Shown here piece by piece: positions 15,970 to 23,974 of a stretch of DNA of 48,059 nt. The notes beneath the pieces are model-generated. The model was not told the origin of the DNA, ran no database searches, and was given only the letters and a program-made list of their open reading frames with translations. Positions within the stretch are counted from its first letter, which is position 1. Each line of letters opens with the position of its first letter. Source of the DNA: Helicobacter labetoulli. Lineage in GTDB: Bacteria; Campylobacterota; Campylobacteria; Campylobacterales; Helicobacteraceae. Location of the stretch: positions 1 through 48,059 of the forward strand of contig NZ_QXJF01000017.1 of assembly GCF_003670275.1 (NCBI RefSeq), given 5' to 3'. The position numbers and the translations under genes were made by a program.

Positions 15970-16141
15970 TTCATTCCCGAAAGGGCTTAAGTATTTCACT
16001 TGCCCTTTTGGGTAGGTGCGTGCATAAGCTTTTCCGGGAATGAAATTCCGTATGGCGGCAGTCAGTGAAAAGTTATATGTGGGCACCGAGAAGTGCTCTT
16101 TTGTTTAGTGCATAAATGCCGTATGGCGAAAGGAGCACATC

Positions 16142-16705
16142 ATGAAAAAATTGTATTTTTATTATAGAGGAGAAACTTTACACTGCAATAGCAGTGTAAA
16201 GAAAGGAAGCACTCAATGCTTCTATTGGAGTTACATAGGGGAAGAAAATATCCCCTATGGGCTATCGCCAGAGGGCGAAAAGGTCTTAAAGGAAGCGATT
16301 GCTTCTTTTAGGAAGAATGAGGGGTTCGGCATTGAAGCCGCAAAAAAAATCTATATTTACGAGGATGGCTCGTATGAATATAGAGGCGAAGGGGAGGAAA
16401 TTCCTCGTCTTGCGGAAGACGATGCTAAACTTTTGGTAGGGGAAAAAATCCACTATCAAATGAAGATCAGGATGCATGCATCCTGCTTCAAAGACGGGAT
16501 AGAAAGAGAGAGTTACACAAACTTTCGGCTGAAGAGAACTCCTGAAAACCTAAAAAATCTAAACATACTCGGAAAGCGAGTATGGGAAATGTTTTACGAT
16601 TACATAGCCGAGGCAAACGGCTATGAAGAAGAGGAAACGCTGGATTGTCCAGCGCTTCCAAATGGAATTAAAATATGTGGCGATGAAATCGTCGTCGCAT
16701 ATTAA
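16142..16705 (+). CDS. Hypothetical 187-residue protein encoded by a hairpin-saturated sequence
   Basis: Starts MKKLYFYYRGETLHCNSSVK, with AGGAG eight bases upstream of ATG 16142; no recognised domain. The coding DNA is packed with perfect stems: CTTTACACTGC/GCAGTGTAAAG (16176-16201), GAAGCA/TGCTTC (16206-16222), CATAGGGGA/TCCCCTATG (16234-16259), TCGCC/GGCGA (16265-16278), a 9-bp stem at 16288-16309, TACGAG/CTCGTA (16358-16374), TCGTCTT/AAGACGA (16405-16422), an 18-base palindrome at 16468-16485, CATACTCG/CGAGTATG (16564-16584), CATAGCCG/CGGCTATG (16603-16625) and CGCTGGA/TCCAGCG (16638-16654). This is far more than expected for a bacterial gene. A terminator follows. Confidence 0.65.
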   Translation: MKKLYFYYRGETLHCNSSVKKGSTQCFYWSYIGEENIPYGLSPEGEKVLKEAIASFRKNEGFGIEAAKKIYIYEDGSYEYRGEGEEIPRLAEDDAKLLVGEKIHYQMKIRMHASCFKDGIERESYTNFRLKRTPENLKNLNILGKRVWEMFYDYIAEANGYEEEETLDCPALPNGIKICGDEIVVAY

Positions 16706-16706
16706 A

Positions 16707-16760
16707 AAAGCTTTTGGGCTACAATAGCCTAGAAGCTTTCCCCGGACGGGGTTCTTTTTT
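16707..16760 (+). terminator. Nested hairpin and rho-independent terminator
   Basis: AAAGCTT/AAGCTTT enclosing GGCTA/TAGCC (16707-16739), then CCCC-GGAC-GGGG (16740-16751) and TTCTTTTTT (16752-16760). Ends the transcript of the hairpin-rich gene. Confidence 0.75.
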
Positions 16761-16847
16761 ACTCAATAAATAGTAAAGATAATTATTATTAATAGATAAC
16801 TTATATCCTACTCTCTATCTATTAGTAATGCTTATATCCTCCGCCTT

Positions 16848-17627
16848 CTATTTTCCAAAAAAATCCCTATATTCAGCATTTCCACCTTTAATTCCATCTA
16901 AAAACACCTCTAAAACCGCTCCATTAGCATTTGAGAAACAAATATTATTCTGATTCACAAGATTTGTAATGGCTATATTGTGGCTATAAATATCACAAGC
17001 AATGCCTATATCGTCCTCTCTCTTTGTGATAGTGCTTTGAATATTGACAATAACAGGTGTTGAACGCTTTTCAAAGAAGCCTAATATATCTCCTAAAACA
17101 CGCATTATCTCTCTATCGGTTTGATATGTAGTCAAAGTCACGCCATGCAATTCAAAATATCCACTCTCTTCAAAAATGAACTTAGCCAAAGCACTCCTAT
17201 GGTTTCCATCTCCATCAATGTATATTTCATCATCTATTTGTGTCAAAAGCATAGTTGGTTCTTTGAGTTTTTCTTCAACATAGTATTTTGGATTTTCCTT
17301 GAGAAGTGGAATGTTAATGTGCATTCTTTTGCCATATCGTATGAGATCAACCCAGCTCATACCTTTATAATCCGGATGTGCCGTGCCAACAATATTTCTA
17401 GCATCAATAGTGGCAGAACATTGTGTGATACGCCTTGCCACTACAAGCGGAATTTGTTTTGAGGAATATGCAACGCTAGACATTTGTATATTTGGCATTT
17501 CTTTGGCGATATGAGCCACAAGCCCTTGCTTTTGCTCCATAATGTGAAGTTGATTTTCCAAATCATCAACTAAAAATGTTGCCCTCTCTTGCAAGCCTTC
17601 CATTCTTTTGAGTGTGATTCCTTCCAT
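16848..17627 (-). CDS. ParB/sulfiredoxin-fold protein
   Basis: 259 residues. The segment EIYIDGDGNHRSALAKFIFE has the ParB N-terminal (ParB/Srx fold) hallmark G-x-HR inside a D-G-x-G/N-HR-x-A context. No helix-turn-helix DNA-binding part is evident after it, so it is not a typical partition ParB. Some ParB-fold proteins are CTPases or nucleases; the role here is unknown. Last gene of the transfer operon (ATAAGGAG upstream), 65 bp after a small gene. Confidence 0.6.
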   Translation of the reverse strand: MEGITLKRMEGLQERATFLVDDLENQLHIMEQKQGLVAHIAKEMPNIQMSSVAYSSKQIPLVVARRITQCSATIDARNIVGTAHPDYKGMSWVDLIRYGKRMHINIPLLKENPKYYVEEKLKEPTMLLTQIDDEIYIDGDGNHRSALAKFIFEESGYFELHGVTLTTYQTDREIMRVLGDILGFFEKRSTPVIVNIQSTITKREDDIGIACDIYSHNIAITNLVNQNNICFSNANGAVLEVFLDGIKGGNAEYRDFFGK

Positions 17628-17691
17628 TTTCTTTCTCCTTATTATATTTGAATTTTCTTGTGATTTCTCTAATATGTGTTTTTTTGGGTGT

Positions 17692-17877
17692 TTATGCGGA
17701 TTTTAAGGCGATTTTGAAGCATTCCTTAGGGAACCTATACCCATACTCTCCTAATGCCTCCATAGCCTCTTCAAAGCTCATATTTGAGCGTATGAGAGTC
17801 CATCTTTCTAAACCTCTGGAATCTTTTCTTTGAAACAGACTCCAAATGCCTTCTACTAATGGTTTTCTTTCTTGCAA
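17692..17877 (-). CDS. Small hypothetical protein, 61 residues
   Basis: TTG start at 17877 inside the end of the preceding gene (22-bp overlap), weak AAGAAG ribosome site. Sequence RWTLIRSNMSFEEAMEALGE then YGYRFPKECFK looks protein-like and soluble. The position inside a compact operon is the main support. Confidence 0.4.
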   Translation of the reverse strand: MQERKPLVEGIWSLFQRKDSRGLERWTLIRSNMSFEEAMEALGEYGYRFPKECFKIALKSA

Positions 17878-18053
17878 GCTTCTTTATTCTCTTCTTGAGC
17901 TTTTTCTTTGGCACAATGTGAGTTAGGAGCTAGTCTTTTGTTCCTTATTTTCCCTGTCAAATCTAAAATCCCATTTACAATATGCAAGACTAGCGCGATA
18001 GGCGCCAAAGCACAAATGCTTATAATCGAGTAAAACACAAAAAGTTCCATCAT
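17856..18053 (-). CDS. Small single-helix membrane protein
   Basis: 65 residues from ATG 18053 (AGGGAGATAAA just before). N-terminal membrane helix VFYSIISICALAPIALVLHI, then a Lys/Glu-rich tail (AKEKAQEENKEACKK). Begins one base after the traK stop, so it is in the transfer operon. No family recognised. Confidence 0.6.
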   Translation of the reverse strand: MMELFVFYSIISICALAPIALVLHIVNGILDLTGKIRNKRLAPNSHCAKEKAQEENKEACKKENH

Positions 18054-18054
18054 T

Positions 18055-19101
18055 TTATCTCCCTTTCTTTCCATCTGGTTTTTTTCTAACAATATACATA
18101 GAGGTTGATTTCTTGGGACCTATAGGGTTTGCCAAGAAAGACACCGAATATACATCTGGCACATAAAACATTTCCTCATAAAGGTTTAATGTCTTTTTCT
18201 TGTCTTCATTCTTAACCTCCCAACGCTCTCCCACATAATGATCGCCCTCAAGGCTATACACATGCACGAGTGTTAAGCCAAGCTCTTTGTATTTGTAAAT
18301 CTTTTTCTTGTCTTTCTTTTCATATCCTTTCGGCTTTTTATCCTTATACATTGCAGCGGTAAGAATACTGATAACCTTCTCGTGGTTATTGTTTTCTAGT
18401 TTTTTAACATTGCTTCCTTGCCTTGCATAAGAATCTTGTTCTTTAATCACATAATAGCCCGGATTGTTTTTGCTATTGCCTATAGTAATATTAAGCACCA
18501 CAGGATAAGGACCACCCCAAATAATAGCCTCTGCCTTTCCATTAAGGCTTGAATTAATCACAAGCCTATTTTCTTTTTGAATAATGGATACTGGCTGTCT
18601 TTGCTTATCTACTTCTAAGGTTTCTGCTTCTTCCTGTGTAGCCTTAGCTTCAAACTCTCCAAACTCTGCCTTAATCTCAAAAGGAAACTCAATGATAGTA
18701 TGTTTCTCTTTTGTGATAGGAATGCTTAATTCTGTTCGTAATGTAAGCAATTTTGCTCCAGCTGGCACAGGCAAATTAGAATAGTCCTTTTTAGGGCGAT
18801 TAGATGAGTTAGAGCGAACTTCATTCACAACCGGTGTCTGTGTTTGATAGCTGTTATTCTGCCCCAAAGCCATTTCATGCTGAGGGTTACCATAAGTTGG
18901 CTGATTCATATCAGCAATATCCGCATTCTCTTCATTCCAACTTTCTGGTGGCATACCTGTGTTAGGGTCTCTAACTTGCGAAGCCGCATCTTGCAGGGCT
19001 TGTTCTATTTTGTCTCTTTTTACATTATCGTCTTCTATTGCTGTCAAAGGTATAGTTGCAAGCAAAAGACTAGCCAAGACTAGACTTATCTTTCTATTCA
19101 T
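18055..19101 (-). CDS. traK: TraK-like type IV secretion protein (VirB9-type)
   Basis: 348 residues with a signal peptide (MNRKISLVLASLLLATIPLT, cleaved near TAIEDD). After a Gln/Asn-rich linker, the segment HTIIEFPFEIKAEFGEFEAK and the following beta-rich half resemble TraK, the periplasmic secretin-like protein that forms the outer-membrane core with TraV and TraB. A strong ribosome site (AAAGGAGG) precedes the ATG. The call rests mainly on order: it follows TraA, TraL and TraE exactly as in F-type systems. TraB and TraV are not seen in the window. Confidence 0.65.
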   Translation of the reverse strand: MNRKISLVLASLLLATIPLTAIEDDNVKRDKIEQALQDAASQVRDPNTGMPPESWNEENADIADMNQPTYGNPQHEMALGQNNSYQTQTPVVNEVRSNSSNRPKKDYSNLPVPAGAKLLTLRTELSIPITKEKHTIIEFPFEIKAEFGEFEAKATQEEAETLEVDKQRQPVSIIQKENRLVINSSLNGKAEAIIWGGPYPVVLNITIGNSKNNPGYYVIKEQDSYARQGSNVKKLENNNHEKVISILTAAMYKDKKPKGYEKKDKKKIYKYKELGLTLVHVYSLEGDHYVGERWEVKNEDKKKTLNLYEEMFYVPDVYSVSFLANPIGPKKSTSMYIVRKKPDGKKGR

Positions 19102-19133
19102 TCAGTTTCCTCCTTTTATAACAAGATTCCAGC

Positions 19134-20150
19134 CTAGTTTGCAGGCTGTTGTTGTGTGTTTTGATTTTCTTGAGGTGTTACTTTAGCATTATCTCCTTGC
19201 TGTTGCAAGTGAGAATTTTCCTGTGTATTTTGTTGTGTCTCTTGAGTTTGAGGCTGATTTGGAGTTTGTCCGCTAGGGTTTTGCTCTGCCCCTTCTTGTG
19301 GCTTAGTATTATCTCCTACACCCGAAAGAATATAATCTGCATCAAGGAGTTTTTCCTTTTTCTTTTGGATTCTCTCTTTTTCAAATTCAGCCTTCTCTTT
19401 TACACCTTCCTCAAGATTCTCCCTTTGAATGACCCTATTGTCAATATCTTGATCGTTGAGTTCTTGTTGAGCTTTTCTTGCTGTAGCATCAGGATCTTTA
19501 TCCTCAATGACTTTTTCTTCCTCTGTAAGATGATGAATACTATCATTGTTTAAGCAGTCTGTGCTTATAGAATCTTGATAAATTTTGTAATCACTAATAT
19601 AGAAGCCAAACTTGTAAAAGCACTTCTTAGTGATTTTGGTAATATTGCTAATACTTTGTGTGGCATAGCCATTGTAAGTTACCGTGGCTACAGAACCTCC
19701 GTTCTTTAGCTCCACAATTACTTCATTATCATCATATCTAAAGGTTTGGGTGATGTTGTTTGTGATAACAGCTGTCAAGTAGTTATCAAAATCAGCCTTC
19801 CTTTGCAGATATGTATTCTTCTCAAATATTTCAGATGATTTTGCAAGGTTCTCTTTAATTGTGCTTGGCGTAAAGCTAGCAAATCTAGCCAACACAAAGT
19901 CTCCCCATACTCTATAATAAAGTGGATCTGCTCTCATTTTGGCTACTTCAAATTCGCCATAAGGAGGCATCATAATATGAGATGTGCGCTCGCTAGATAG
20001 GCTGAAATACCCAAAAGTCAGAATCAATAACAATATCAAGACTACACCTACAAAAATTTGCAATAGCCTATTATTCAACAAAAGTCTATCTACTTGATCT
20101 ATGGCATCTTTGCCGATAGTTCCATATTCGTTGTCAATCCCTAAACTCAT
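19134..20150 (-). CDS. traE: TraE-like type IV secretion protein (VirB8-type) with long disordered tail
   Basis: 338 residues from ATG 20150 (AAGGA seven bases upstream; 20156 and 20201 are possible). One membrane helix near 25-50 (LLQIFVGVVLILLLILTFGY), then a periplasmic part with DPLYYRVWGDFVLARFASFT-P, the TraE motif of a Y-x-x-W...TP pair. The C-terminal ~130 residues are charged then Gln/Asn/Pro-rich (QTPNQPQTQETQQNTQEN), an unusual extension for TraE. The start lies inside the end of traL (17-bp overlap). Confidence 0.7.
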   Translation of the reverse strand: MSLGIDNEYGTIGKDAIDQVDRLLLNNRLLQIFVGVVLILLLILTFGYFSLSSERTSHIMMPPYGEFEVAKMRADPLYYRVWGDFVLARFASFTPSTIKENLAKSSEIFEKNTYLQRKADFDNYLTAVITNNITQTFRYDDNEVIVELKNGGSVATVTYNGYATQSISNITKITKKCFYKFGFYISDYKIYQDSISTDCLNNDSIHHLTEEEKVIEDKDPDATARKAQQELNDQDIDNRVIQRENLEEGVKEKAEFEKERIQKKKEKLLDADYILSGVGDNTKPQEGAEQNPSGQTPNQPQTQETQQNTQENSHLQQQGDNAKVTPQENQNTQQQPAN

Positions 20151-20469
20151 TTTCATATCCTTCTGGTAAAAAATCTTTTGGCAGTCCTTCTTCCCCTTCA
20201 TATTTTGGGTAGCGATAGTTCTTTACATAGCACCAGTGCGTAAAGAAACCACGCTTAAAACGCTCTTTGTAATAGACATACACATAGGTAACTAGACCTC
20301 CTACTCCTAATCCTACCATAAATGCCTCTCCGCCCATACCAAGAAGGGCGAAGGTAATTACGGTGACTCCAAAAGAGCCTACGGCAATGAATAGGTTGTC
20401 TGCCTCAACAGCAGCAATAAGCCGCTGTCTGTGTATTCTATCAGGGAACTCTATGATTCTCTCTGACAT
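20134..20469 (-). CDS. traL: TraL-like type IV secretion protein
   Basis: 111 residues. N-terminal FPDRIHRQRLIAAVEADNLF is close to the TraL family start (P-x-x-L-x-xx-R...), followed by one or two membrane helices (GVTVITFALLGMGGEAFMVG, LGVGGLVTYVYVYY) and a Tyr-rich tail (HWCYVKNYRYPKYEG). TraL is a small inner-membrane component of F-type pilus assembly. Lies between traA and traE with one base to the traA stop. Confidence 0.75.
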   Translation of the reverse strand: MSERIIEFPDRIHRQRLIAAVEADNLFIAVGSFGVTVITFALLGMGGEAFMVGLGVGGLVTYVYVYYKERFKRGFFTHWCYVKNYRYPKYEGEEGLPKDFLPEGYENEFRD

Positions 20470-20470
20470 A

Positions 20471-20806
20471 CTATTGCCCTACGCTTGTGGTTGGACGATA
20501 TGAGCTTGCCCAGTCGCTGATAGGTTTCAAGAAACTTGGGAAGAAGAATACACCAGCTGTCGCACAAATTCCAGTGATGACTGTCGGCATCCAAGGAAGT
20601 CCTCCAAAGATGATACCCAAAATGAAAGTCATCCACATAACCCCAAGAATAACCCAAGCAACATATTTTTGCAAAATATCAAAGAATGCTGCCTTGATAA
20701 ATTCAAATGGGTTTTCTCCTGCTGCAAATGCAACTGCCGCTGTTAATACGCACATTAAGAGAATTAATCGTCCCAACATGCTGTTTTCTTTTGCTTCTAA
20801 AGTCAT
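20471..20806 (-). CDS. traA: TraA/VirB2-like pilin
   Basis: 111 residues from ATG 20806 (AAGGAG five bases before). Signal-like helix ending AAVAFAAGENPF (likely cleavage after AFA), then two hydrophobic helices (YVAWVILGVMWMTFILGIIF and WMPTVITGICATAGVFFFPS). Small size, signal and two helices are the pilin pattern of type IV secretion. First in traA-traL-traE-traK order. Upstream lies a hairpin at 20893-20908. Confidence 0.65.
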   Translation of the reverse strand: MTLEAKENSMLGRLILLMCVLTAAVAFAAGENPFEFIKAAFFDILQKYVAWVILGVMWMTFILGIIFGGLPWMPTVITGICATAGVFFFPSFLKPISDWASSYRPTTSVGQ

Positions 20807-20892
20807 AATAACTCCTTGTATAAAGTATTTTTTAGCCTTATTGGCACTTTCTCCGTCAATGAGACAGAACCTACCCACATATTGCCCTTATC

Positions 20893-20908
20893 TTAGGCAA
20901 AAGCCTAA
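20893..20908 (-). terminator. Intergenic hairpin upstream of the pilin gene
   Basis: TTAGGC-AAAA-GCCTAA, between the six-helix protein gene and traA. Without a clear T-run on the minus strand; it may partly terminate or mark an RNA-processing site that sets pilin mRNA level. Confidence 0.35.
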
Positions 20909-20956
20909 AGTCTCTTTTATTGCTACACACCGCACCTCCTATCTTATGTTTTCTAT

Positions 20957-21850
20957 TTATATTTCACCATCAAGAGCTTTAATCGCAGCATCAGCTCTAT
21001 CGTATTGAGCTTTGATTGCGATAACATTTCTGTGTTGCTCTTTGGTGAATTTCTTAAACGCCCATCTTGCAAAAAGTGCATAAGTTACAAGCATAATGAT
21101 TGCCACACCCGTTGTATGGAACAAGGCTGCTTCAAAGTTAGCTGGGCTAATTGCCAAGAAACCTTTTGTCATTTTCTTGATTGCAAGCAATGGCTCATAC
21201 AAGAAACCTTGCCAAGAGGCGAATGTGCTTTCAAGCAACACTAAAATAATGACACTAAATACAAGGTAAAACTCTACCACACGCCAACCAGCTATAACTT
21301 GCCCATAAAATTGCTTTGTTTTTGGTTGTTTCTCATCTGGAATGACAAATTGTTTCATTCCATATACGACATACGCATAGAAAAATAGAGAAGCATACGC
21401 CAAGAATAAGCTTACTGGGTAGAAACCTCCTACTTGCACTTGCCTTATACTTGCAAGCAAGAACAAACCAAAAGCTATACAATACACTAGGCTTGCGTAT
21501 GCAATACCTTTTCCTACAATCTTAAAAATCTTGAATGGAAGCATACGATACTCAGATTCCGTTACATCTATTGTTTTTTGTTCTGTGAAAGCTGTCCCAC
21601 TCGCATAGATTGATTGCAATTCATCTTGCAACTCTTGGACATCCGAAAAGATAGGATATTTATCCTTCTTTTCAGGCTCTCTTTGCACTGGCTGCCTTCC
21701 TCCTTGATGATTTTTGAGATGCCACATAGACTCTCGTTCATTGCTGGCGTTTTGATATTCGCCTTGCCACATTGTCCTATTGTGAGCTTGCTTTGAGCTC
21801 CAATGGGTGCCTGTATTGCCATTGCCGGTATTATTATTGTTCCCGAACAT
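20957..21850 (-). CDS. Multi-pass membrane protein of the transfer operon
   Basis: 297 residues from ATG 21850 (AAGGAG upstream). Residues 1-105 are soluble, Asn/Gly-rich then charged; at least five membrane helices follow (AYASLVYCIAFGLFLLAS, FYPVSLFLAYASLFFYAYVV, VVEFYLVFSVIILVLL, TTGVAIIMLVTYALFARW). C-terminal coiled segment with KEQHRNVIAIKAQYDRADAA. Not assigned to a Tra family; the place before traA suggests a role in pilus or mating-pair biology. Confidence 0.6.
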   Translation of the reverse strand: MFGNNNNTGNGNTGTHWSSKQAHNRTMWQGEYQNASNERESMWHLKNHQGGRQPVQREPEKKDKYPIFSDVQELQDELQSIYASGTAFTEQKTIDVTESEYRMLPFKIFKIVGKGIAYASLVYCIAFGLFLLASIRQVQVGGFYPVSLFLAYASLFFYAYVVYGMKQFVIPDEKQPKTKQFYGQVIAGWRVVEFYLVFSVIILVLLESTFASWQGFLYEPLLAIKKMTKGFLAISPANFEAALFHTTGVAIIMLVTYALFARWAFKKFTKEQHRNVIAIKAQYDRADAAIKALDGEI

Positions 21851-22049
21851 TTTTAACTCCTTCTTTGAAAATGGTTTCAGCCCTTTGAGTTGCTTCAAGA
21901 CAAACTTCTCTCAAGGCTTGCCTCAAAAGCTCCTTCTTCTCTGGACTTAATCTTTTTCTTACGATTTTCTTCTCTATGTTTATGGCTAGGGCATAAAATT
22001 GTAGTGCCTCTTGTGTTGTTAAAAAACTTTCTTTGTATTTATTAGCCAT
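21834..22049 (-). CDS. Small helical protein of the transfer operon
   Basis: 71 residues, helical and basic (IEKKIVRKRLSPEKKELLRQ). It overlaps the genes on both sides (8 bp with the YdjM-like gene, 17 bp with the membrane protein), so it is translationally coupled. No recognised family. Confidence 0.6.
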   Translation of the reverse strand: MANKYKESFLTTQEALQFYALAINIEKKIVRKRLSPEKKELLRQALREVCLEATQRAETIFKEGVKNVREQ

Positions 22050-22605
22050 TTATAAACCTCCAAAACTGAGCAAATATCCACTCTCCGTATTTGTCCCATA
22101 TAATTAAGCCCAGAAGTGCTAGCAAAGTAGGCAGCACAAAAAGCATTTCTACCTTGCCTCCAGTTCTAAATCTAAAAGGTTGAGGCAACAAAACAGCCTT
22201 GAGATTTTTAAATGGACCATAGGCTAATGGAAAGAAGTATTTGGGGATACCACTTTTAGTCACCATATCGCCTATTTGGTGCATAAGTATCCCAAAACAA
22301 AAAGCGTATATAAAAAATACGAGATTTGGAAAGAAATATACACCCAAAAAGCAAAGTATAGCTGGAAAAGCTAAAAAGTGGGTAAAGCCTCTGTGCCCAA
22401 AGAGCATAGAAACAATATGAGAGAAGCCCGGCATCCTTTTGCCTATATAGCTATTTGGCTCATCTATGTCTGGGAATATAGAACCTAATGCAATAAGTGG
22501 CAATACAGCAATAATGTCACTTTCTTTGTATGGCACAAAATTAGGCATATATGTCAATGCAAAGCCACCAATAAGCCCTAATGTAATATGAGAACGAAAT
22601 GTCAT
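22042..22605 (-). CDS. YdjM/DUF457-family membrane-bound metal-dependent hydrolase
   Basis: 187 residues with about five membrane helices. Family signatures: HITLGLIGGFALTY at the start, a PDIDEPNS acidic motif, and LFGHRGFTHFLAF (HRGxTH), then LMHQIGDMVTKSGIPKYFFP. The His and Asp residues probably bind metal in the membrane. Begins at the ATG overlapping the HD gene stop. Role on a plasmid unknown. Confidence 0.75.
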   Translation of the reverse strand: MTFRSHITLGLIGGFALTYMPNFVPYKESDIIAVLPLIALGSIFPDIDEPNSYIGKRMPGFSHIVSMLFGHRGFTHFLAFPAILCFLGVYFFPNLVFFIYAFCFGILMHQIGDMVTKSGIPKYFFPLAYGPFKNLKAVLLPQPFRFRTGGKVEMLFVLPTLLALLGLIIWDKYGEWIFAQFWRFING

Positions 22606-23421
22606 TTACGCTCCTTGCTCTGCGTTTTCTTTGTCTTGGAGTATGCTTTTTATTTCTTGCTCCCTGTTTGCCTCTTCTTTGGCTATCCTAATATTCTCAT
22701 TTACTATTTTAAGCTCTTCGTCTCGTGCAATGTTGTCGCACTTGTTGAGCATATCAATGTATTCGTTTCGAACAGGCTCTGCTGATACATTAGCCTCAAC
22801 ATTGGGTGCGTGATGAAAGAATAAGGCATATTCCAAAGCACTGATAAGATCATCTCCGTATCGGTTCATACTTCTCATAACAAGCCCAAGGTATCTTGCG
22901 CTAATTTGATTATGCTTCTCTTTCTTGCCTTCAGATGCAAGATCTATTACCTCTGGATTTTTTCCAAAATCGTGAGCCAGAGCTAATATGGCTACATGCT
23001 CCATAAAACGATCAGGATAATCTTGTCCTTCTTTACACGCTACCATAAAAACACGAGCCGTGTGGGACAAGAGGTTGATGGTTCTAAGTTTATCATATCT
23101 ATTTTTAAAACTTGTATATTGCGGCTCATAAGATTGAGGCACAGAGGAGGTCTCTTCAAACTTAAATCTCTCCAAGTCTTTCATTAATAAGGCAACAACC
23201 GCATCTAACTCTCTATTTTTGAAGCGTTTTCTATATACTTCGTAAAATAAGGTTTCAATTCTCTTGTCAGCAAAGGTTATTTTGTCTTGCTGTTCGTTAA
23301 TATTTTTTAGGAGCAATTTTTTTCGCCTTACTCTTGTTATCTCTTGAAGCACTTTAATATTCTTATAGAGAATCTCAAAATAGCTCTCGCTTCTCTTTTT
23401 GAATATTTTAACAATGTTCAT
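22606..23421 (-). CDS. HD-domain phosphohydrolase-like protein
   Basis: 271 residues. N-terminal 80 are basic and helical. The HD domain shows LLSHTARVF (first His), AILALAHDFGK (HD pair), KHNQISARYL and FFHHAPN. HD proteins hydrolyse phosphate bonds of nucleotides or nucleic acids; a similar domain occurs at the start of some TraI-type relaxases. The C-terminal tail is Glu-rich. Start overlaps the helix-turn-helix gene by ATGA. Confidence 0.65.
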   Translation of the reverse strand: MNIVKIFKKRSESYFEILYKNIKVLQEITRVRRKKLLLKNINEQQDKITFADKRIETLFYEVYRKRFKNRELDAVVALLMKDLERFKFEETSSVPQSYEPQYTSFKNRYDKLRTINLLSHTARVFMVACKEGQDYPDRFMEHVAILALAHDFGKNPEVIDLASEGKKEKHNQISARYLGLVMRSMNRYGDDLISALEYALFFHHAPNVEANVSAEPVRNEYIDMLNKCDNIARDEELKIVNENIRIAKEEANREQEIKSILQDKENAEQGA

Positions 23422-23666
23422 ATAGAAATCCCATTGTTGGTGAAAATCTGTTCTACTTCACTTCTTTTATAATAAATAATTCTTGGAGTAAGAACATATT
23501 TGGTAATATTGTTCCTTTTTAGGATTTCTCTTGCAGTGGGATAAGACACACCTAGAATCTTGGCAACTTCTGCCATTCGTATAAACATGCCCTCTTTTGA
23601 TTCTTCTTGAGCTTCGTTCTGCTGACTTTCTTGTCTCTGGTCTATTGTGTTTGTGGCACTATTCAT
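23418..23666 (-). CDS. Small helix-turn-helix protein (MerR/excisionase-like)
   Basis: 82 residues from ATG 23666 (AAGGAG seven bases before; the upstream ATG at 23720 has no ribosome site). After a Gln/Glu-rich lead, MAEVAKILGVSYPTAREILK is a clear helix-turn-helix, followed by a wing ending RSEVEQIF. First gene of the transfer operon, so it is a candidate regulator of it. Confidence 0.65.
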   Translation of the reverse strand: MNSATNTIDQRQESQQNEAQEESKEGMFIRMAEVAKILGVSYPTAREILKRNNITKYVLTPRIIYYKRSEVEQIFTNNGISI

Positions 23667-23974
23667 AAGTCGCTCCTTTTTAGATAAACTTTGTTTTTTG
23701 TCTGTGTTTGTGTCTTGCATTTTTCAAAAAAAAAGTAAAAACAATCCACACACAAGGGTATTTGAACCAGTTTCAACGGTTAAAATCATTGTTTGTCGTA
23801 TTTCAAAATCGCAAAAAAACGCTTGCCATAAAATATAGGACAAATGTCTTGCTCCATACACACAAATGAGTGGTTATCAAGCGAATCAAACAATAAAAAA
23901 ACAAAGAAAATTAGATGTAATCTTCGGTTATATTACTAAAGTTGCGTTAATGGTTGTTATAAATAGGCAAAAAA
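23667..23974. other. AT-rich gap upstream of the transfer operon
   Basis: 308 bases between the operon start and the end of the 550-residue gene. It should hold the transfer operon promoter, but I could not pick a clear one. No RNA structure or repeat stands out. Confidence 0.3.
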
